Part shown: positions 26,202-35,637 of the stretch, piece by piece | How the letters are laid out: each line of letters opens with the position of its first letter | Position numbering within the stretch: position 1 is the first letter of the stretch | Assembly (NCBI RefSeq): GCF_900129385.1 | Contig: NZ_FQVO01000001.1 | Location: 558,001 to 622,000, forward strand | Origin: Chryseobacterium takakiae | GTDB taxonomy: Bacteria; Bacteroidota; Bacteroidia; Flavobacteriales; Weeksellaceae | Direction: 5' to 3' | DNA length: 64,000 nucleotides | Translations under genes and position numbers: made by a program | Notes under the pieces: generated by a model | The model's input: the letters and a program-made list of their open reading frames with translations, nothing else | Told to the model about the DNA's origin: nothing | Database searches by the model: none

Positions 26202-28504
26202 TTTGTGGAGATTATGCTGTTCATGATGATGTCGAGAGTGTCATTCAGATTATTATTTTCAATGGCAATGTATTTTGCATTGTTATTGTGCTTTCCTAAT
26301 TTCGAAAACAATTTATTATACTCTGTATTGAGATAAGATATCGACTGATAAGAAAGTTCTTCTTTTCTGCTGAGGATTTTCTCCGGCGACGCATACAGGA
26401 AGAAGTTGAATTTCGGTTTCATCAGGAAAAAATACCCGCTTTCGGCAACCGATTTAGGAAGGTTGATATTGCTTCTTCGTGCATCGGCCATGAAATCAAA
26501 ATAATACCTGTCGTACAAAACGATCTTACCGCGCATCACATATTTCAGATAGATGATAAACTGCCCAATGATGTAATCGGTATAGTAATAGCAGAATCTT
26601 GCGAAAGAAGACAAGCTATTATTGTTGCTTCCCTGTCTCGGCAATGAATTGACCACATCGAGGTGCGCTTTTTCCTTTCCTTTTACCCAAACACTGAGAA
26701 TCGGTAATAAAGATGGTCTGTGTCTTAAAATTTTCACCGGTCTGCGGTACCGTTTTTCAATCAGATTTGAAATTTCAGAAATGACTGTTGATTTTCCGGC
26801 ACCGTCAACACCGCTGAAGGTCATGACAAATCCTTTTTCTGAGAATGTGTCATTGATATATGTAAATGTGTTTTTTAAAAATGATAACCTTTGCTTCGTA
26901 CGCCTTTTCAGTTGATTGATATGTTCTGAGATTTTTATCAGTTTATGTTCAGGAATATTTTTTTCTGTAAAATCTTTGTACCGTTCCGGTACCTCGCTTC
27001 CGTTGAGGGTATAGAAATAATGCAGGTATTTCGCTGTATCGGTATCGCAGGAAGTTTTAACCCCGAATTCATTTACCAAAGCTCTTTTGATCATTTTATC
27101 CACGTTCATAAATTCCAATCCTTTCCATTGGATTTTCATGATGAGATCAAGATTAAGAATCTGCTTATCATTCGTAATAATCCTTATTCTGTACATAAAT
27201 GATGTTTTTGAGACGGCAACTCTTTCTGCAAGGCTGTTTCTTTTGAGAAATCGAATTAAATTTTCCGCATCCCGGGAAGACATCAGCATATCGATATCAG
27301 AATCGAGGCTTAGTTTTTCGGGTTCCTGACTGTGAAATTTTAATGCTGCATAAGGAATATTGTGAAGGCTGTCAAAAATATCCATAATCAGCAACTCTCT
27401 TTCCGTATAAGAATCTTTTGCGAAATAATTCAGTGCATCTGTCCAGGTCTGGAGCAACCAGTGGATCTGAAGATGCCATTCTTTCTGTTCAGAATATATT
27501 TTGAGGTATGCTAATATGTTGGTTAACAGGTAAAATTTCAGGTGATGGTATAATTCCCCTTCATTAAAATGAAAGGCCAGCCGGTTCTTTTGTTTAATTT
27601 CGTTCAGAATAGATTTCCACGGTTTTTTATCAACTAAAATTCCGTTTTGGATGATGAAATGAAAGAAATCAAACCCTTTTGGTTTTTCGCATGAAGCCAG
27701 TTCCCAATCATAAACCGATAAAGAATTGTAGTAGACAAAACAATTCCATGGCGTGAAGTCACCGTGAGAAAAAGAAAGAGTAACAGATTGTGTTTCATCA
27801 ATTTTCCCAAGTATTTCATTTAATTTTCTGATTAAATTCGGCGGTATTCTTTCATCATGTATAGTCTTTAAATCTTTTTTCAGCATCTGAAAATATCCCC
27901 AGTCTGCGATGGAGCAGCGGCGCTGATATTTGTTTGTTATTCCCTGTACTGTTTTAGCGTGAATTCTTCCAAAGGAATTACGCCGTTGACCATTTATTGA
28001 AACATCTTCGGTCTGCAAAATGCTTCCGTTGTGCAAAATGGTTTTCGGAACGGAATACAAACGGCTGGAAGAGGCAAAGCGTACATTGGCAAGTTCATTG
28101 ATCAACAGGTCTTTTGCGGTTTCCGTGCAGGCGATTTTGTAAAAACTTCCTGCTGTATACAAAAGTGCTTTATTATTCGGGCCGGGCGTTCCGGTGAATA
28201 TTGCCCACCCGGATTTGATATTAAAAACCGGCTTTCCTTCCACCTTATAATATAAAGTCTCTTTTTCAAAGATGAGGTTTTGCAATCCAAGTTCAAAGAC
28301 AAGTTTTACCGCCATTGCATACAGTCTTGCCTTAAAAGAAGAAGCATTATAGAATTTTAAAAACAAGGGCTTTTTTGATTTTGAATTCCAAAACCAGCGT
28401 AATGAACCATCCGAATTTCTGATGTAAGAAAAAGATATTTTTAAACTTCCAGGCTGTTCTGTAGTGTACAATTTATATCCTGTGTTATTAAATAAAGTCT
28501 TCAT
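26198..28504 (-). CDS. Three-part kinase fusion: APH-like, nucleotidyltransferase-like and thymidylate kinase-like domains
   Basis: A 768-residue protein with no signal peptide. Residues about 110-300 carry the aminoglycoside-phosphotransferase/choline-kinase catalytic loop: H247-G-D249 with N254, then the metal-binding D266-W-E. Around 395-480 there is a nucleotidyltransferase-like LDSDIDM (402-406). From about 555 a P-loop kinase begins with GVDGAGKS (565-572), close to thymidylate kinases, with the loop YDRYYFDFMADARRS near 680. Each part resembles a separate family; the chain as one gene in a polysaccharide locus is unusual. It starts a transcript with the shared element upstream and overlaps the acetyltransferase by ATGA. 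It could phosphorylate a sugar or lipid precursor, but the substrate is unknown. Confidence 0.75.
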   Translation of the reverse strand: MKTLFNNTGYKLYTTEQPGSLKISFSYIRNSDGSLRWFWNSKSKKPLFLKFYNASSFKARLYAMAVKLVFELGLQNLIFEKETLYYKVEGKPVFNIKSGWAIFTGTPGPNNKALLYTAGSFYKIACTETAKDLLINELANVRFASSSRLYSVPKTILHNGSILQTEDVSINGQRRNSFGRIHAKTVQGITNKYQRRCSIADWGYFQMLKKDLKTIHDERIPPNLIRKLNEILGKIDETQSVTLSFSHGDFTPWNCFVYYNSLSVYDWELASCEKPKGFDFFHFIIQNGILVDKKPWKSILNEIKQKNRLAFHFNEGELYHHLKFYLLTNILAYLKIYSEQKEWHLQIHWLLQTWTDALNYFAKDSYTERELLIMDIFDSLHNIPYAALKFHSQEPEKLSLDSDIDMLMSSRDAENLIRFLKRNSLAERVAVSKTSFMYRIRIITNDKQILNLDLIMKIQWKGLEFMNVDKMIKRALVNEFGVKTSCDTDTAKYLHYFYTLNGSEVPERYKDFTEKNIPEHKLIKISEHINQLKRRTKQRLSFLKNTFTYINDTFSEKGFVMTFSGVDGAGKSTVISEISNLIEKRYRRPVKILRHRPSLLPILSVWVKGKEKAHLDVVNSLPRQGSNNNSLSSFARFCYYYTDYIIGQFIIYLKYVMRGKIVLYDRYYFDFMADARRSNINLPKSVAESGYFFLMKPKFNFFLYASPEKILSRKEELSYQSISYLNTEYNKLFSKLGKHNNNAKYIAIENNNLNDTLDIIMNSIISTK

Positions 28505-28547
28505 AATTCTTGCTTTTATTTAAACGATATAAATACGCTGCCAAAAA

Positions 28548-28613
28548 TATAAAATACTGATTTTCAATTATTTAAATCAATAAAAACCGATACCGTTTTT
28601 CCATATTCTGGAA
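28548..28613 (-). promoter_or_regulatory. Exopolysaccharide promoter/operator element, copy B
   Basis: Dyad TTCC-N7-GGAA at 28599-28613 and box ACTGATTTTCAAT preceded by TATAAAAT (28548-28568), again 30 bases apart. The dyad begins 6 bases past the stop of the polymerase gene (28620). The box lies 43 bases before the start at 28504. Confidence 0.6.
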
Positions 28614-28619
28614 TAAAGT

Positions 28620-29927
28620 CTAATTTTTAAACTTCATTTCAACCATAAGATCCGGTCTTTTCTTTTGAAGAATTATTCTCTGAAGTCTTGTAAGATGATT
28701 GTTATTGCGGAATGCAATTGAGAAAATAATAATTTGGTAAAACAATATCCCGTAATTACTTTCACCAAAGATGCCGAATTCGGTGAAAGAATTAATGATG
28801 ATAGGTATCAGAATCCCGATCAGCATAAGCTTCAGTTCCTTCTGTGCGGAAAGTATGGATTTAACGGTGAAGAACACCTGAAAAAGGACAATGGTAAAAC
28901 CGATAAAACCGAGGTTCATCAATACCTGCATGAAAGTATTGTGCGTCATTTTCCCAGGATAGGTATGCGCACTCTGAAAGAATTCTTTATAGTCAATCCT
29001 CATAAAACCAAAGCCTAAAAGCGGTTCTCGCGGCAATCCTTCTGAGATCAGGGCCTGCCAGAAAGGCAGTCTTCCGGTAAGGCTCATTACTTCTTCCAGC
29101 CTGGACTGGTCTCCGCCTTTCAGGATTACTGTGTAAACGGCAAATGGTGCTATTGCCATAACGACAGCAATAATTCCGAACTTCAGTCCTTTCCGTTTGG
29201 TTTGGTTGACATGAAAAAATATGATCAACAGGACACCGATAAGCGAAGACCTTGAACCCGTCATGTATAATGCATATAATATAATGACAATTTTGATGAT
29301 GGTCCAGACTTTATTTTTAAACCTATAAAGATCGAAAATCAGGCAGGCACAGCCTACTCCGGCAAGCATTCCCAGCTCATTGGGATTCATTAAAGTTCCC
29401 CCCAGGCGGGCTTCTTCCCCACCGTCGGTAAGGCGGAAAAAGACATCCGGATTCGTCCACATCCCGATTACAAAAACCAGCTGAAGTACGAAAACCGTAT
29501 TTCCTAAAAGATGGTACAGCCGTATTGAATGGCCTTCAAAATATACATCAAGTATTGCTAAACTCTTCACAAAAAAATAGGCAAAAACAAAACTCTGAAA
29601 AGTCATGAACCACTGCAAAGCACTGAATCCCGGATTGGTACTCCAGGAGAATGATACAAATCCTAAAAAGAGATAGGCCATATATAAAACCGGTGAAAAA
29701 ATATTTTTATACACCAGAGAATTGACACCTCCGTAAGAAATAATTCTATAGTAGACCATTATGGATGAAATCATGACTCCCATTCTACCGACAACTTTTA
29801 TCGCTCTCGTAATGGCTACATTTTCGCTCCATGTAAAAAAACAAGCCACCATAAGCAGCAGAATGATAAAAAGCTGATTGTTGATCTTTTTGAGAAAACG
29901 CTGATGTTCGGAAGCCAGGATTTGCAT
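28620..29927 (-). CDS. O-antigen ligase/polymerase-like membrane protein (Wzy/WaaL type)
   Basis: A 435-residue protein of about ten or more membrane helices, with a large periplasmic loop around residues 260-320 that includes LTGRLPFWQALISEGLPREP and a His within FFQSAHTYPGKMTHNTFM. This Wzy_C-like (PF04932) loop is where the ligases and polymerases hold their catalytic residues. In a cluster with a flippase and Wza/Wzc genes it most likely polymerises the repeat unit at the periplasmic face. The gene abuts the glycosyltransferase at 29929, with one base between them. Confidence 0.8.
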   Translation of the reverse strand: MQILASEHQRFLKKINNQLFIILLLMVACFFTWSENVAITRAIKVVGRMGVMISSIMVYYRIISYGGVNSLVYKNIFSPVLYMAYLFLGFVSFSWSTNPGFSALQWFMTFQSFVFAYFFVKSLAILDVYFEGHSIRLYHLLGNTVFVLQLVFVIGMWTNPDVFFRLTDGGEEARLGGTLMNPNELGMLAGVGCACLIFDLYRFKNKVWTIIKIVIILYALYMTGSRSSLIGVLLIIFFHVNQTKRKGLKFGIIAVVMAIAPFAVYTVILKGGDQSRLEEVMSLTGRLPFWQALISEGLPREPLLGFGFMRIDYKEFFQSAHTYPGKMTHNTFMQVLMNLGFIGFTIVLFQVFFTVKSILSAQKELKLMLIGILIPIIINSFTEFGIFGESNYGILFYQIIIFSIAFRNNNHLTRLQRIILQKKRPDLMVEMKFKN

Positions 29928-29928
29928 T

Positions 29929-31047
29929 TTAGAAGGTGTATAATTTTTTGTTCATTTCACGGAGAACGGTGTTCCAGTCGAAGGCCTCATCCACCATTTT
30001 CAGGGCATTATCGCTCATTCTTTGATATTCAGAATTATTTTTCTGCCAGATATCGTGTAATGTAATTAAAGCATCGGTAAGTAGTTTTGTATCAGGATAC
30101 GCTATGCAAATTCCTGCATGATATTGTTTGATAAGATGCCCCACATTGGTATTTTTTGTCACGATACACGGTTTCCCGAAAGCGGCCGCTTCAACCACAG
30201 ACACCGGAAGGCCTTCATTTCTTGAAGGATGCAGGAAAACGTCCATTTTCCTGATCAGGTCATTTTTTTCTTCTCCGAATTTACTTCCCAGAAGTTGTAC
30301 TTTTTGTTGCAGATTATATTGAATAATCATCTGATGAAACTTTTCTTTTTCAGTACCGTCTCCTATAATCCACAGTTTCGATTCCGGATATTGCTTTGAA
30401 AATGCGGCAAAACTTTCCATCAAAAGATCCAGTCCTTTTGTGTACATATCAAGTCTGCCTACAAAACCGAAAATGATGTCTTTTTTAGAAGAAATTGCAT
30501 TAAGATCCGATTGTATTTTTTCAAATCCGTAATGAATTAAAACCGTTTTATCAGTACGGTAGAGCGTTTGAAGCCCTTCAATTTCACTTTCTCCGATACA
30601 GTGAATTTTTTCGGCATTGGTAATGACTTCTTTTTCAAACCATCCGAAGTAGAGCTTTTTAATAAATCTGCTTTTTTTCATCGCAATTTCGTTATAGGAA
30701 CCATGCGGTGTGATCAAATATCTGCGGTTATTTTTCTTTAAAAAACGGCTTAATGAAGAGAATACGGGAATCCATCCGCCATGAATATGGAATATGGTAT
30801 CTTTTCCGCTTTGAAGGATTTCTTTTTTTAAATTTTCCGGAATTGAAAAAGGATTTCTCCTTCTTTTAAAAATTTTTGTCGTAAATATTCTTTCAGGATA
30901 ATTGATTTCCGTGTTTTCCGAAATTCCCCAAACTTCTACATTCATCTTATTTAATGCCTGTTTTGAAGCAAAGTTGAAAACGACTTTGTTCACGCCGTTC
31001 ATTTTTTCAGGGTTTGCTTTTCCTAATATAAGATGTACTATGTCCAT
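29929..31047 (-). CDS. Glycosyltransferase family 4 protein
   Basis: A 372-residue GT-B protein. The N-terminal half has NGVNKVVFNFA, the acceptor side, and the C-terminal half the donor pocket: FGFVGRLDMYTKGLDLLM (about residue 195) and LHPSRNEGLPVSVVEAAAFG (about 275), with both conserved Glu. It overlaps the flippase gene by 10 bases and is followed at once by the polymerase gene. It probably adds a sugar of the repeat unit. Confidence 0.85.
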   Translation of the reverse strand: MDIVHLILGKANPEKMNGVNKVVFNFASKQALNKMNVEVWGISENTEINYPERIFTTKIFKRRRNPFSIPENLKKEILQSGKDTIFHIHGGWIPVFSSLSRFLKKNNRRYLITPHGSYNEIAMKKSRFIKKLYFGWFEKEVITNAEKIHCIGESEIEGLQTLYRTDKTVLIHYGFEKIQSDLNAISSKKDIIFGFVGRLDMYTKGLDLLMESFAAFSKQYPESKLWIIGDGTEKEKFHQMIIQYNLQQKVQLLGSKFGEEKNDLIRKMDVFLHPSRNEGLPVSVVEAAAFGKPCIVTKNTNVGHLIKQYHAGICIAYPDTKLLTDALITLHDIWQKNNSEYQRMSDNALKMVDEAFDWNTVLREMNKKLYTF

Positions 31048-32264
31048 AGTGAAAGCTTTTTTTTGTTGAGAAGAATTTTCCAGTAAGCAATCATCAGCAG
31101 TTGGTTCATGGCAAGTCCGCCAACCGCTCCGTATAATCCTCCGAATTGTAATAAAAAGTGAAAGCTCATTAAAGAAAACACAAACGAAATGCAGTATCCG
31201 GTAAAAAATGCCTTATTTTGTTCCAAAACCCTGATCGAAATCCGTGTCGGGTAACTGTAAATAATCAAAAGATACAGAACCGAAACAAGCTTTATGACAA
31301 ATCCATATTCGCGGTATTTTTCACCACCGAGCAAAGCAATAAGCGGTTGGGAAAAGATGAAAAATAATCCGATAATTATTCCCAGGACCGTTATCCATTG
31401 TCTCATATTTTTAAACAGTTTTTTTCTTGCTGATTCCTGATCCTCGTAGTATAGCTTTGCCGTTTTGGGAATATAATAATTCTCAACCGTCTGCAATAAA
31501 ACGTTGATGACTCCAAAAAGAGACTGCACCAGGCGTAGTGCTCCCAAAGCGCTGATCCCTAAATATATTCCGGCAGCAAGCGTAAAAAAATTGGATGAAA
31601 ACCATTGTAAAAATGATGCACTTACCAGCCATTTTCCGGCATTCCAGTGATACTTCCAGAGCGCGGAATTTTTAATGTTTAAATCCGAATTCCTGATGAT
31701 ATACCAGATTGCCGGCAGAGAAGCAATACAATTGACTAATCCAATAATCAATAAACTTTTATCAAGCGAAAGATTTTCCTGAATAATCATTAAAGGAAAA
31801 ACAAGAATAAAAATGCTGTCCATGAAAAGCACAAGCTGAACATGGTCCATTATTAGCAAAACTTTTCTCAAAAAATCCTGCAAAATGTACGCTGACACGA
31901 AAATGATAATTGAAAGAATATGATCCTGAAAAATTATTAACCTGGAAAACGGTAAAAATGCAGACGAAAACATCAGCAGAGCAAAAATCAATATCAAAAG
32001 CAGTGTAGCCTGAAATACAAACCCCAGGGATTTTTTTCCGAATTCTTTTGCCGCGAGAATCTGAAATGGCTGTACGATAAGCGCATTACAAACCGAGACC
32101 AAAAGATACGTTACTAAAAGAACCGTTGAGAAAAAACCAAAATCAGAAATGCTTAACTTTCTGGCCAGAAGAAATGCCAGCAGAAAATTAGATCCGCTGA
32201 ATATTATCTGGTCAGTCAGGACAAGAAAAGGATGTCTTTGTACGATTTTAAAAATGTTGTTCAT
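31038..32264 (-). CDS. Oligosaccharide flippase (Wzx/MATE-like)
   Basis: A 408-residue protein with about twelve hydrophobic helices, of the polysaccharide-transporter superfamily. The open frame runs further upstream, but ATG at 32264-32262 overlaps the stop of the Wzc-like gene as ATGA and removes a hydrophilic, unlikely N-terminal stretch; the protein then begins MNNIFKIVQRHPFLVLTDQI. It should flip the lipid-linked repeat unit across the inner membrane. It is the fourth gene of a tight export-polymerisation transcript. Confidence 0.8.
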   Translation of the reverse strand: MNNIFKIVQRHPFLVLTDQIIFSGSNFLLAFLLARKLSISDFGFFSTVLLVTYLLVSVCNALIVQPFQILAAKEFGKKSLGFVFQATLLLILIFALLMFSSAFLPFSRLIIFQDHILSIIIFVSAYILQDFLRKVLLIMDHVQLVLFMDSIFILVFPLMIIQENLSLDKSLLIIGLVNCIASLPAIWYIIRNSDLNIKNSALWKYHWNAGKWLVSASFLQWFSSNFFTLAAGIYLGISALGALRLVQSLFGVINVLLQTVENYYIPKTAKLYYEDQESARKKLFKNMRQWITVLGIIIGLFFIFSQPLIALLGGEKYREYGFVIKLVSVLYLLIIYSYPTRISIRVLEQNKAFFTGYCISFVFSLMSFHFLLQFGGLYGAVGGLAMNQLLMIAYWKILLNKKKLSLWT

Positions 32265-34408
32265 GATCTGAATTTTTTCAGCATCTTCATCATTGTGGTG
32301 ATCAGGCTTGGGTTGTATCCTTGTTTGTTTAGGACAAACCATAGATTATCAAGCTGGTATTCATCTTTCAGGAGTTCTATATTCATGATATTTCGTGCGG
32401 CAGTTTTTCGGCTGTCCAGCAGGAAAATATTCCGGTCGGCAAACTTCAGGAACAAAAGCGGAAGCTTTCCTTTTTTAACAGCCTGATTATTAATGACACA
32501 GAGATCCTTATCTCCCATATTCCGGCGGATGATCTCTTCCATTTCGTGAGCGGTATGCTGAAGATTCTCTTCTGCTGAAAAATTGATGTAATGATCCCCG
32601 ATTTTATTTTTCAATGTTCCGGCAACATCCACTACCAATATTTTCCTGGATTGTGCTTTTAAAGCCTTTATCATCTGTTCTGCATGGAAAGCATGCTGCG
32701 CGGCATCGTCATAAGAAGTAAGACAGATGATATTTTTTTCTTTAAGCATTCCTTTGAGATCCATCTCCAGAATATTTTCAAGGAAATGATGTAGTACCTG
32801 GTTTTTATCTTTGATATACGGCGTAGCAAATGCAACAGGGATGGCGCTGTTTTTTTCGATGGTATAAATATCATTTACCTTGGCTTTGGCAAAATGAACT
32901 CCATAAATCAATATGATGGAACCGATCATCCCGACAATAGCAGCAACAATAATGATGATGGAACGCATGGGCGAAACCGGATGTTCCGGAAGCTCTCCTC
33001 TGGTAATGATTTTATGGAAAGAAATCTTGGCAGATTTGGCGATTTCCGCATCTATCCTTTTTTCGTTGAGAAAGTTATAGTTTTTTTCATACAGGTTGAA
33101 TTCCCGGTTCATGATGTTGAGCAGCTTTTCTTTTTCCGGCAAGCCTACAAAAGCCTGTTCGGCAACGTTGATATCGCGGTTCAGGTCATTATATTTGATC
33201 TGGAGATTATTCTGTGTGTTTTTAATGCTTTCGATCTGGTAATCGGTAAGATCTTTTATTTTAGCATCAATGGTTTTTACTTTTTCATGTTCAGGAGTAT
33301 AGGTAAGAAGAAGTTCTTTCTTTTCAGCCTGCAACTGTTTGATATTTTTGATCATTTCCGTGGAAAGAAGATCGTTGAATGCTTCAAAATTCGTGGCCAG
33401 ATCAGGAAAATTATCTTTTCCTTTTTCGACATAGCTGTTGAGATTTTTTATGGCATCAAGGTTCATCTTAATATTGCTTTTCTGAATTTTCAGCTGTGCA
33501 ATCTTCCTGAGATCTGTTTCGGTTTCCTGCGGAATGTTGATAATATTTTCCTTTTCCCTGTAATTTTCGATTCGGTTTTCGGCACTGGCAAGTTTATTAT
33601 TAGCCTCACCGATTTCACCTTTAAGAAAATCTACGGTGGTATTGGCCGCGCGGTATTTGTTTTCGATATAGTCCTGAATATAAGTTTCAGCCAGCGTATT
33701 CACAAAAAGTGAGGCCTTTTCCGGTACATTGCTTTTAAAATTGATCCTGATAACGGGAACATCTTTATCAACCGAAACGATGTCCAGATCTTTATTGATT
33801 TTATCTAAAAGTTTTTCCCTGCTCAGAAATTCAAATTCATATTGATCGATAATTTTTGCGTCCCGTTTTCCCGACAAATATTCTTCATTTTTTGAAATGA
33901 GTATTTTTCCGCCTTTGATGTTTACCGGATTATTAAAAGTTCCTTTTATTTCTTTTGATGAATCCGGTACCAATAAAGTATATTGATTTTGGGAATTGAC
34001 AATAAGCTGGAATTTTTTATCATAGTTTTTTTTATCATTAAAAGTTGCTTCTACCTTAATGGGGGAATCGTTGAATAATTCTACGGAACGAACTTTCCCT
34101 TTCCGGTATATTTCCGTTGAAAAAGGTAATTTTCCGAGTGTTTTTTCAATTAAAGAAGTTGATTTAAGGACTTCAATTTCAGTGCTGATTTTATTGGGCG
34201 AAGCAAAGACATCAAAATCTTTAAAAAGATTGGCACTGGGAACCCCTTCCTGGGTGTCTGCCAGTTTCAGTTTTGCCGTACTTTCGTACATCGGGGTAAC
34301 GTAGTTCAGGTATTTTTTTGCACCCAGAACGGAAATCACCATCACGGCAATTACAATGGGAAGACCTCTTAACAGAGGTTTTAGAAATCTTACATTCTCG
34401 TTGTTCAT
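32261..34408 (-). CDS. Wzc-like chain-length/export protein with a degenerate kinase domain
   Basis: A 715-residue inner-membrane protein. A first membrane helix (about 14-32) is followed by a Wzz domain and long coiled-coil helices (about 250-460), then a second helix (about 483-503). GELPEHPVSPMR just before it is the usual Wzz motif. The cytoplasmic part (about 555-715) has the BY-kinase shape, including ILVVDVAG as Walker B-like strand, but the expected Walker A GxxxxGKS/T is absent: the position reads TSYDDAAQHAF. No C-terminal tyrosine cluster is present (ending MLKKFRS). It may be a scaffold for Wza and the polymerase rather than a kinase. It lies 8 bases after the Wza gene. Confidence 0.8.
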   Translation of the reverse strand: MNNENVRFLKPLLRGLPIVIAVMVISVLGAKKYLNYVTPMYESTAKLKLADTQEGVPSANLFKDFDVFASPNKISTEIEVLKSTSLIEKTLGKLPFSTEIYRKGKVRSVELFNDSPIKVEATFNDKKNYDKKFQLIVNSQNQYTLLVPDSSKEIKGTFNNPVNIKGGKILISKNEEYLSGKRDAKIIDQYEFEFLSREKLLDKINKDLDIVSVDKDVPVIRINFKSNVPEKASLFVNTLAETYIQDYIENKYRAANTTVDFLKGEIGEANNKLASAENRIENYREKENIINIPQETETDLRKIAQLKIQKSNIKMNLDAIKNLNSYVEKGKDNFPDLATNFEAFNDLLSTEMIKNIKQLQAEKKELLLTYTPEHEKVKTIDAKIKDLTDYQIESIKNTQNNLQIKYNDLNRDINVAEQAFVGLPEKEKLLNIMNREFNLYEKNYNFLNEKRIDAEIAKSAKISFHKIITRGELPEHPVSPMRSIIIIVAAIVGMIGSIILIYGVHFAKAKVNDIYTIEKNSAIPVAFATPYIKDKNQVLHHFLENILEMDLKGMLKEKNIICLTSYDDAAQHAFHAEQMIKALKAQSRKILVVDVAGTLKNKIGDHYINFSAEENLQHTAHEMEEIIRRNMGDKDLCVINNQAVKKGKLPLLFLKFADRNIFLLDSRKTAARNIMNIELLKDEYQLDNLWFVLNKQGYNPSLITTMMKMLKKFRS

Positions 34409-34416
34409 GGTAATCG

Positions 34417-35148
34417 TTATAACAGTCCGAATAATATTGCCGCAGCAGAAGTAACCGTAGCAAAAGGGATAATCGTAGAAATTCTCTTGTCGAAATCTTT
34501 GCTTTTTTTGGAAGGAACGATAATGTAATCTCCGGGGTGCAGTACAATATTCTGATTGGGAACATCCTTCATCTGGGTAAGATCTATATTGGTTACCCGC
34601 ACATTTTCGCCTTCCTGTCTTAATATTTTGACTGATTTCAGGTTGGCATACATTTCAAAACCTCCGGCTTTGGAGACAAGCTCAAGCAGCGTATTCTGGT
34701 CTTTATCAACCTGAATTACCGCAGGATTTCGCACTTCTCCCATCACTGCAATTTCCTTGTTGAGCACTTTCACATCAACAATAGGATTTACCAGCCATTT
34801 TTTCAGCTTGTTTTTTATTTCTTCTTTAAGTTCCGGAACGGATTTCCCGATCACCGGCGTAGTTCCCAGCCTCGGAATTTCAATATTTCCGCCGGCATCC
34901 ACGAGCAGCCATTTTCCGTACACTTCATTGGAATTATAGATTCCGTATACCGAACCTACACTGAGATCATCCTGCCCCCAAACCGATAAGGTGATTTTAT
35001 CATCTTTCCGGATTCTGTACTGATAAGACGGATCAAAACTGAAATCCTGCATATTCCGTGTAGCCTTATCTTCTTCCAGAACGTTGTACGTTTTGCAGGA
35101 AAGCACCGACAGTAAAACAGCTGCGTAAATGATTAATTTCTTCAGCAT
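34417..35148 (-). CDS. Polysaccharide export lipoprotein (Wza-like)
   Basis: A 243-residue protein with a lipoprotein signal ending LSVLSC (Cys17). The Poly_export domain is visible as YRIRKDDKITLSVWGQDDLS, followed by an SLBB-like segment (AVMGEVRNPAVIQVDKDQNTLLELVSKAGGF) and GDYIIVPSK. It ends in a hydrophobic stretch (TIIPFATVTSAAAILFGLL), as in the outer-membrane helix of Wza. It should form the outer-membrane exit. It is 8 bases upstream of the Wzc-like gene and 4 bases after the receiver gene. Confidence 0.85.
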   Translation of the reverse strand: MLKKLIIYAAVLLSVLSCKTYNVLEEDKATRNMQDFSFDPSYQYRIRKDDKITLSVWGQDDLSVGSVYGIYNSNEVYGKWLLVDAGGNIEIPRLGTTPVIGKSVPELKEEIKNKLKKWLVNPIVDVKVLNKEIAVMGEVRNPAVIQVDKDQNTLLELVSKAGGFEMYANLKSVKILRQEGENVRVTNIDLTQMKDVPNQNIVLHPGDYIIVPSKKSKDFDKRISTIIPFATVTSAAAILFGLL

Positions 35149-35152
35149 AACT

Positions 35153-35590
35153 TTAAAATAAAAATGAGAAAAACCTTCTGATCGTTTTAAATTTATTCTG
35201 ATTCATTTCCTGCCTGATGCTTACAATCTTTTCTATGGTCTCCTTCATTTTTTCGCAGACCTCATTTCCTTTCACCAAATAATCGAAAGTACCATATTTA
35301 AGGGTATCTACAGCAGTATCAATACTTTGCTGTGCCGAAACCATAATTACATAAATATTCGGATCATAACGTTTTATTTTCTTCAGGACTTCAAAACCGT
35401 TGATGTCCTCCATGTTGTGATCCAGGAAAATGATATCGGGTTTAAGATAAAGCGCGTTGAGGCATTCTGTGCCGTTGCTGAAGATGGTAATATCACTATA
35501 ATGATGATTTTTTAAATACCGCTCATACATACTTGAGCAGAATTGGTCATCATCTACAATAAAAAGCTTCAGATTGTGAGTGTTTTCCAT
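35153..35590 (-). CDS. Single-domain response regulator
   Basis: A 145-residue protein. The receiver domain has the acidic pair in IVDDDQF (residues 11-17), the phospho-acceptor D57 in IIFLDHNMED, and VMVSAQQ with the Lys region near 109-114 (YLVKGNE). After the domain only a short basic and aromatic tail follows (KFKTIRRFFSFLF), without DNA-binding module. It starts the export transcript, with the shared element upstream, and is close in sequence to the receiver of the sigma-54 activator. It may take phosphate from the hybrid kinase and act on a protein of the export machine. Confidence 0.85.
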   Translation of the reverse strand: MENTHNLKLFIVDDDQFCSSMYERYLKNHHYSDITIFSNGTECLNALYLKPDIIFLDHNMEDINGFEVLKKIKRYDPNIYVIMVSAQQSIDTAVDTLKYGTFDYLVKGNEVCEKMKETIEKIVSIRQEMNQNKFKTIRRFFSFLF

Positions 35591-35637
35591 TTTATAATTA
35601 ATTTATAGAATCACCTTCTCCACAATCGTACCTTTTA

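Noticed and set aside
32894..33712. A 272-residue plus-strand frame inside the Wzc-like gene
   Set aside because: It is the antisense of a coiled-coil gene, Phe/Ile-rich without family likeness; the minus-strand gene is fully supported.
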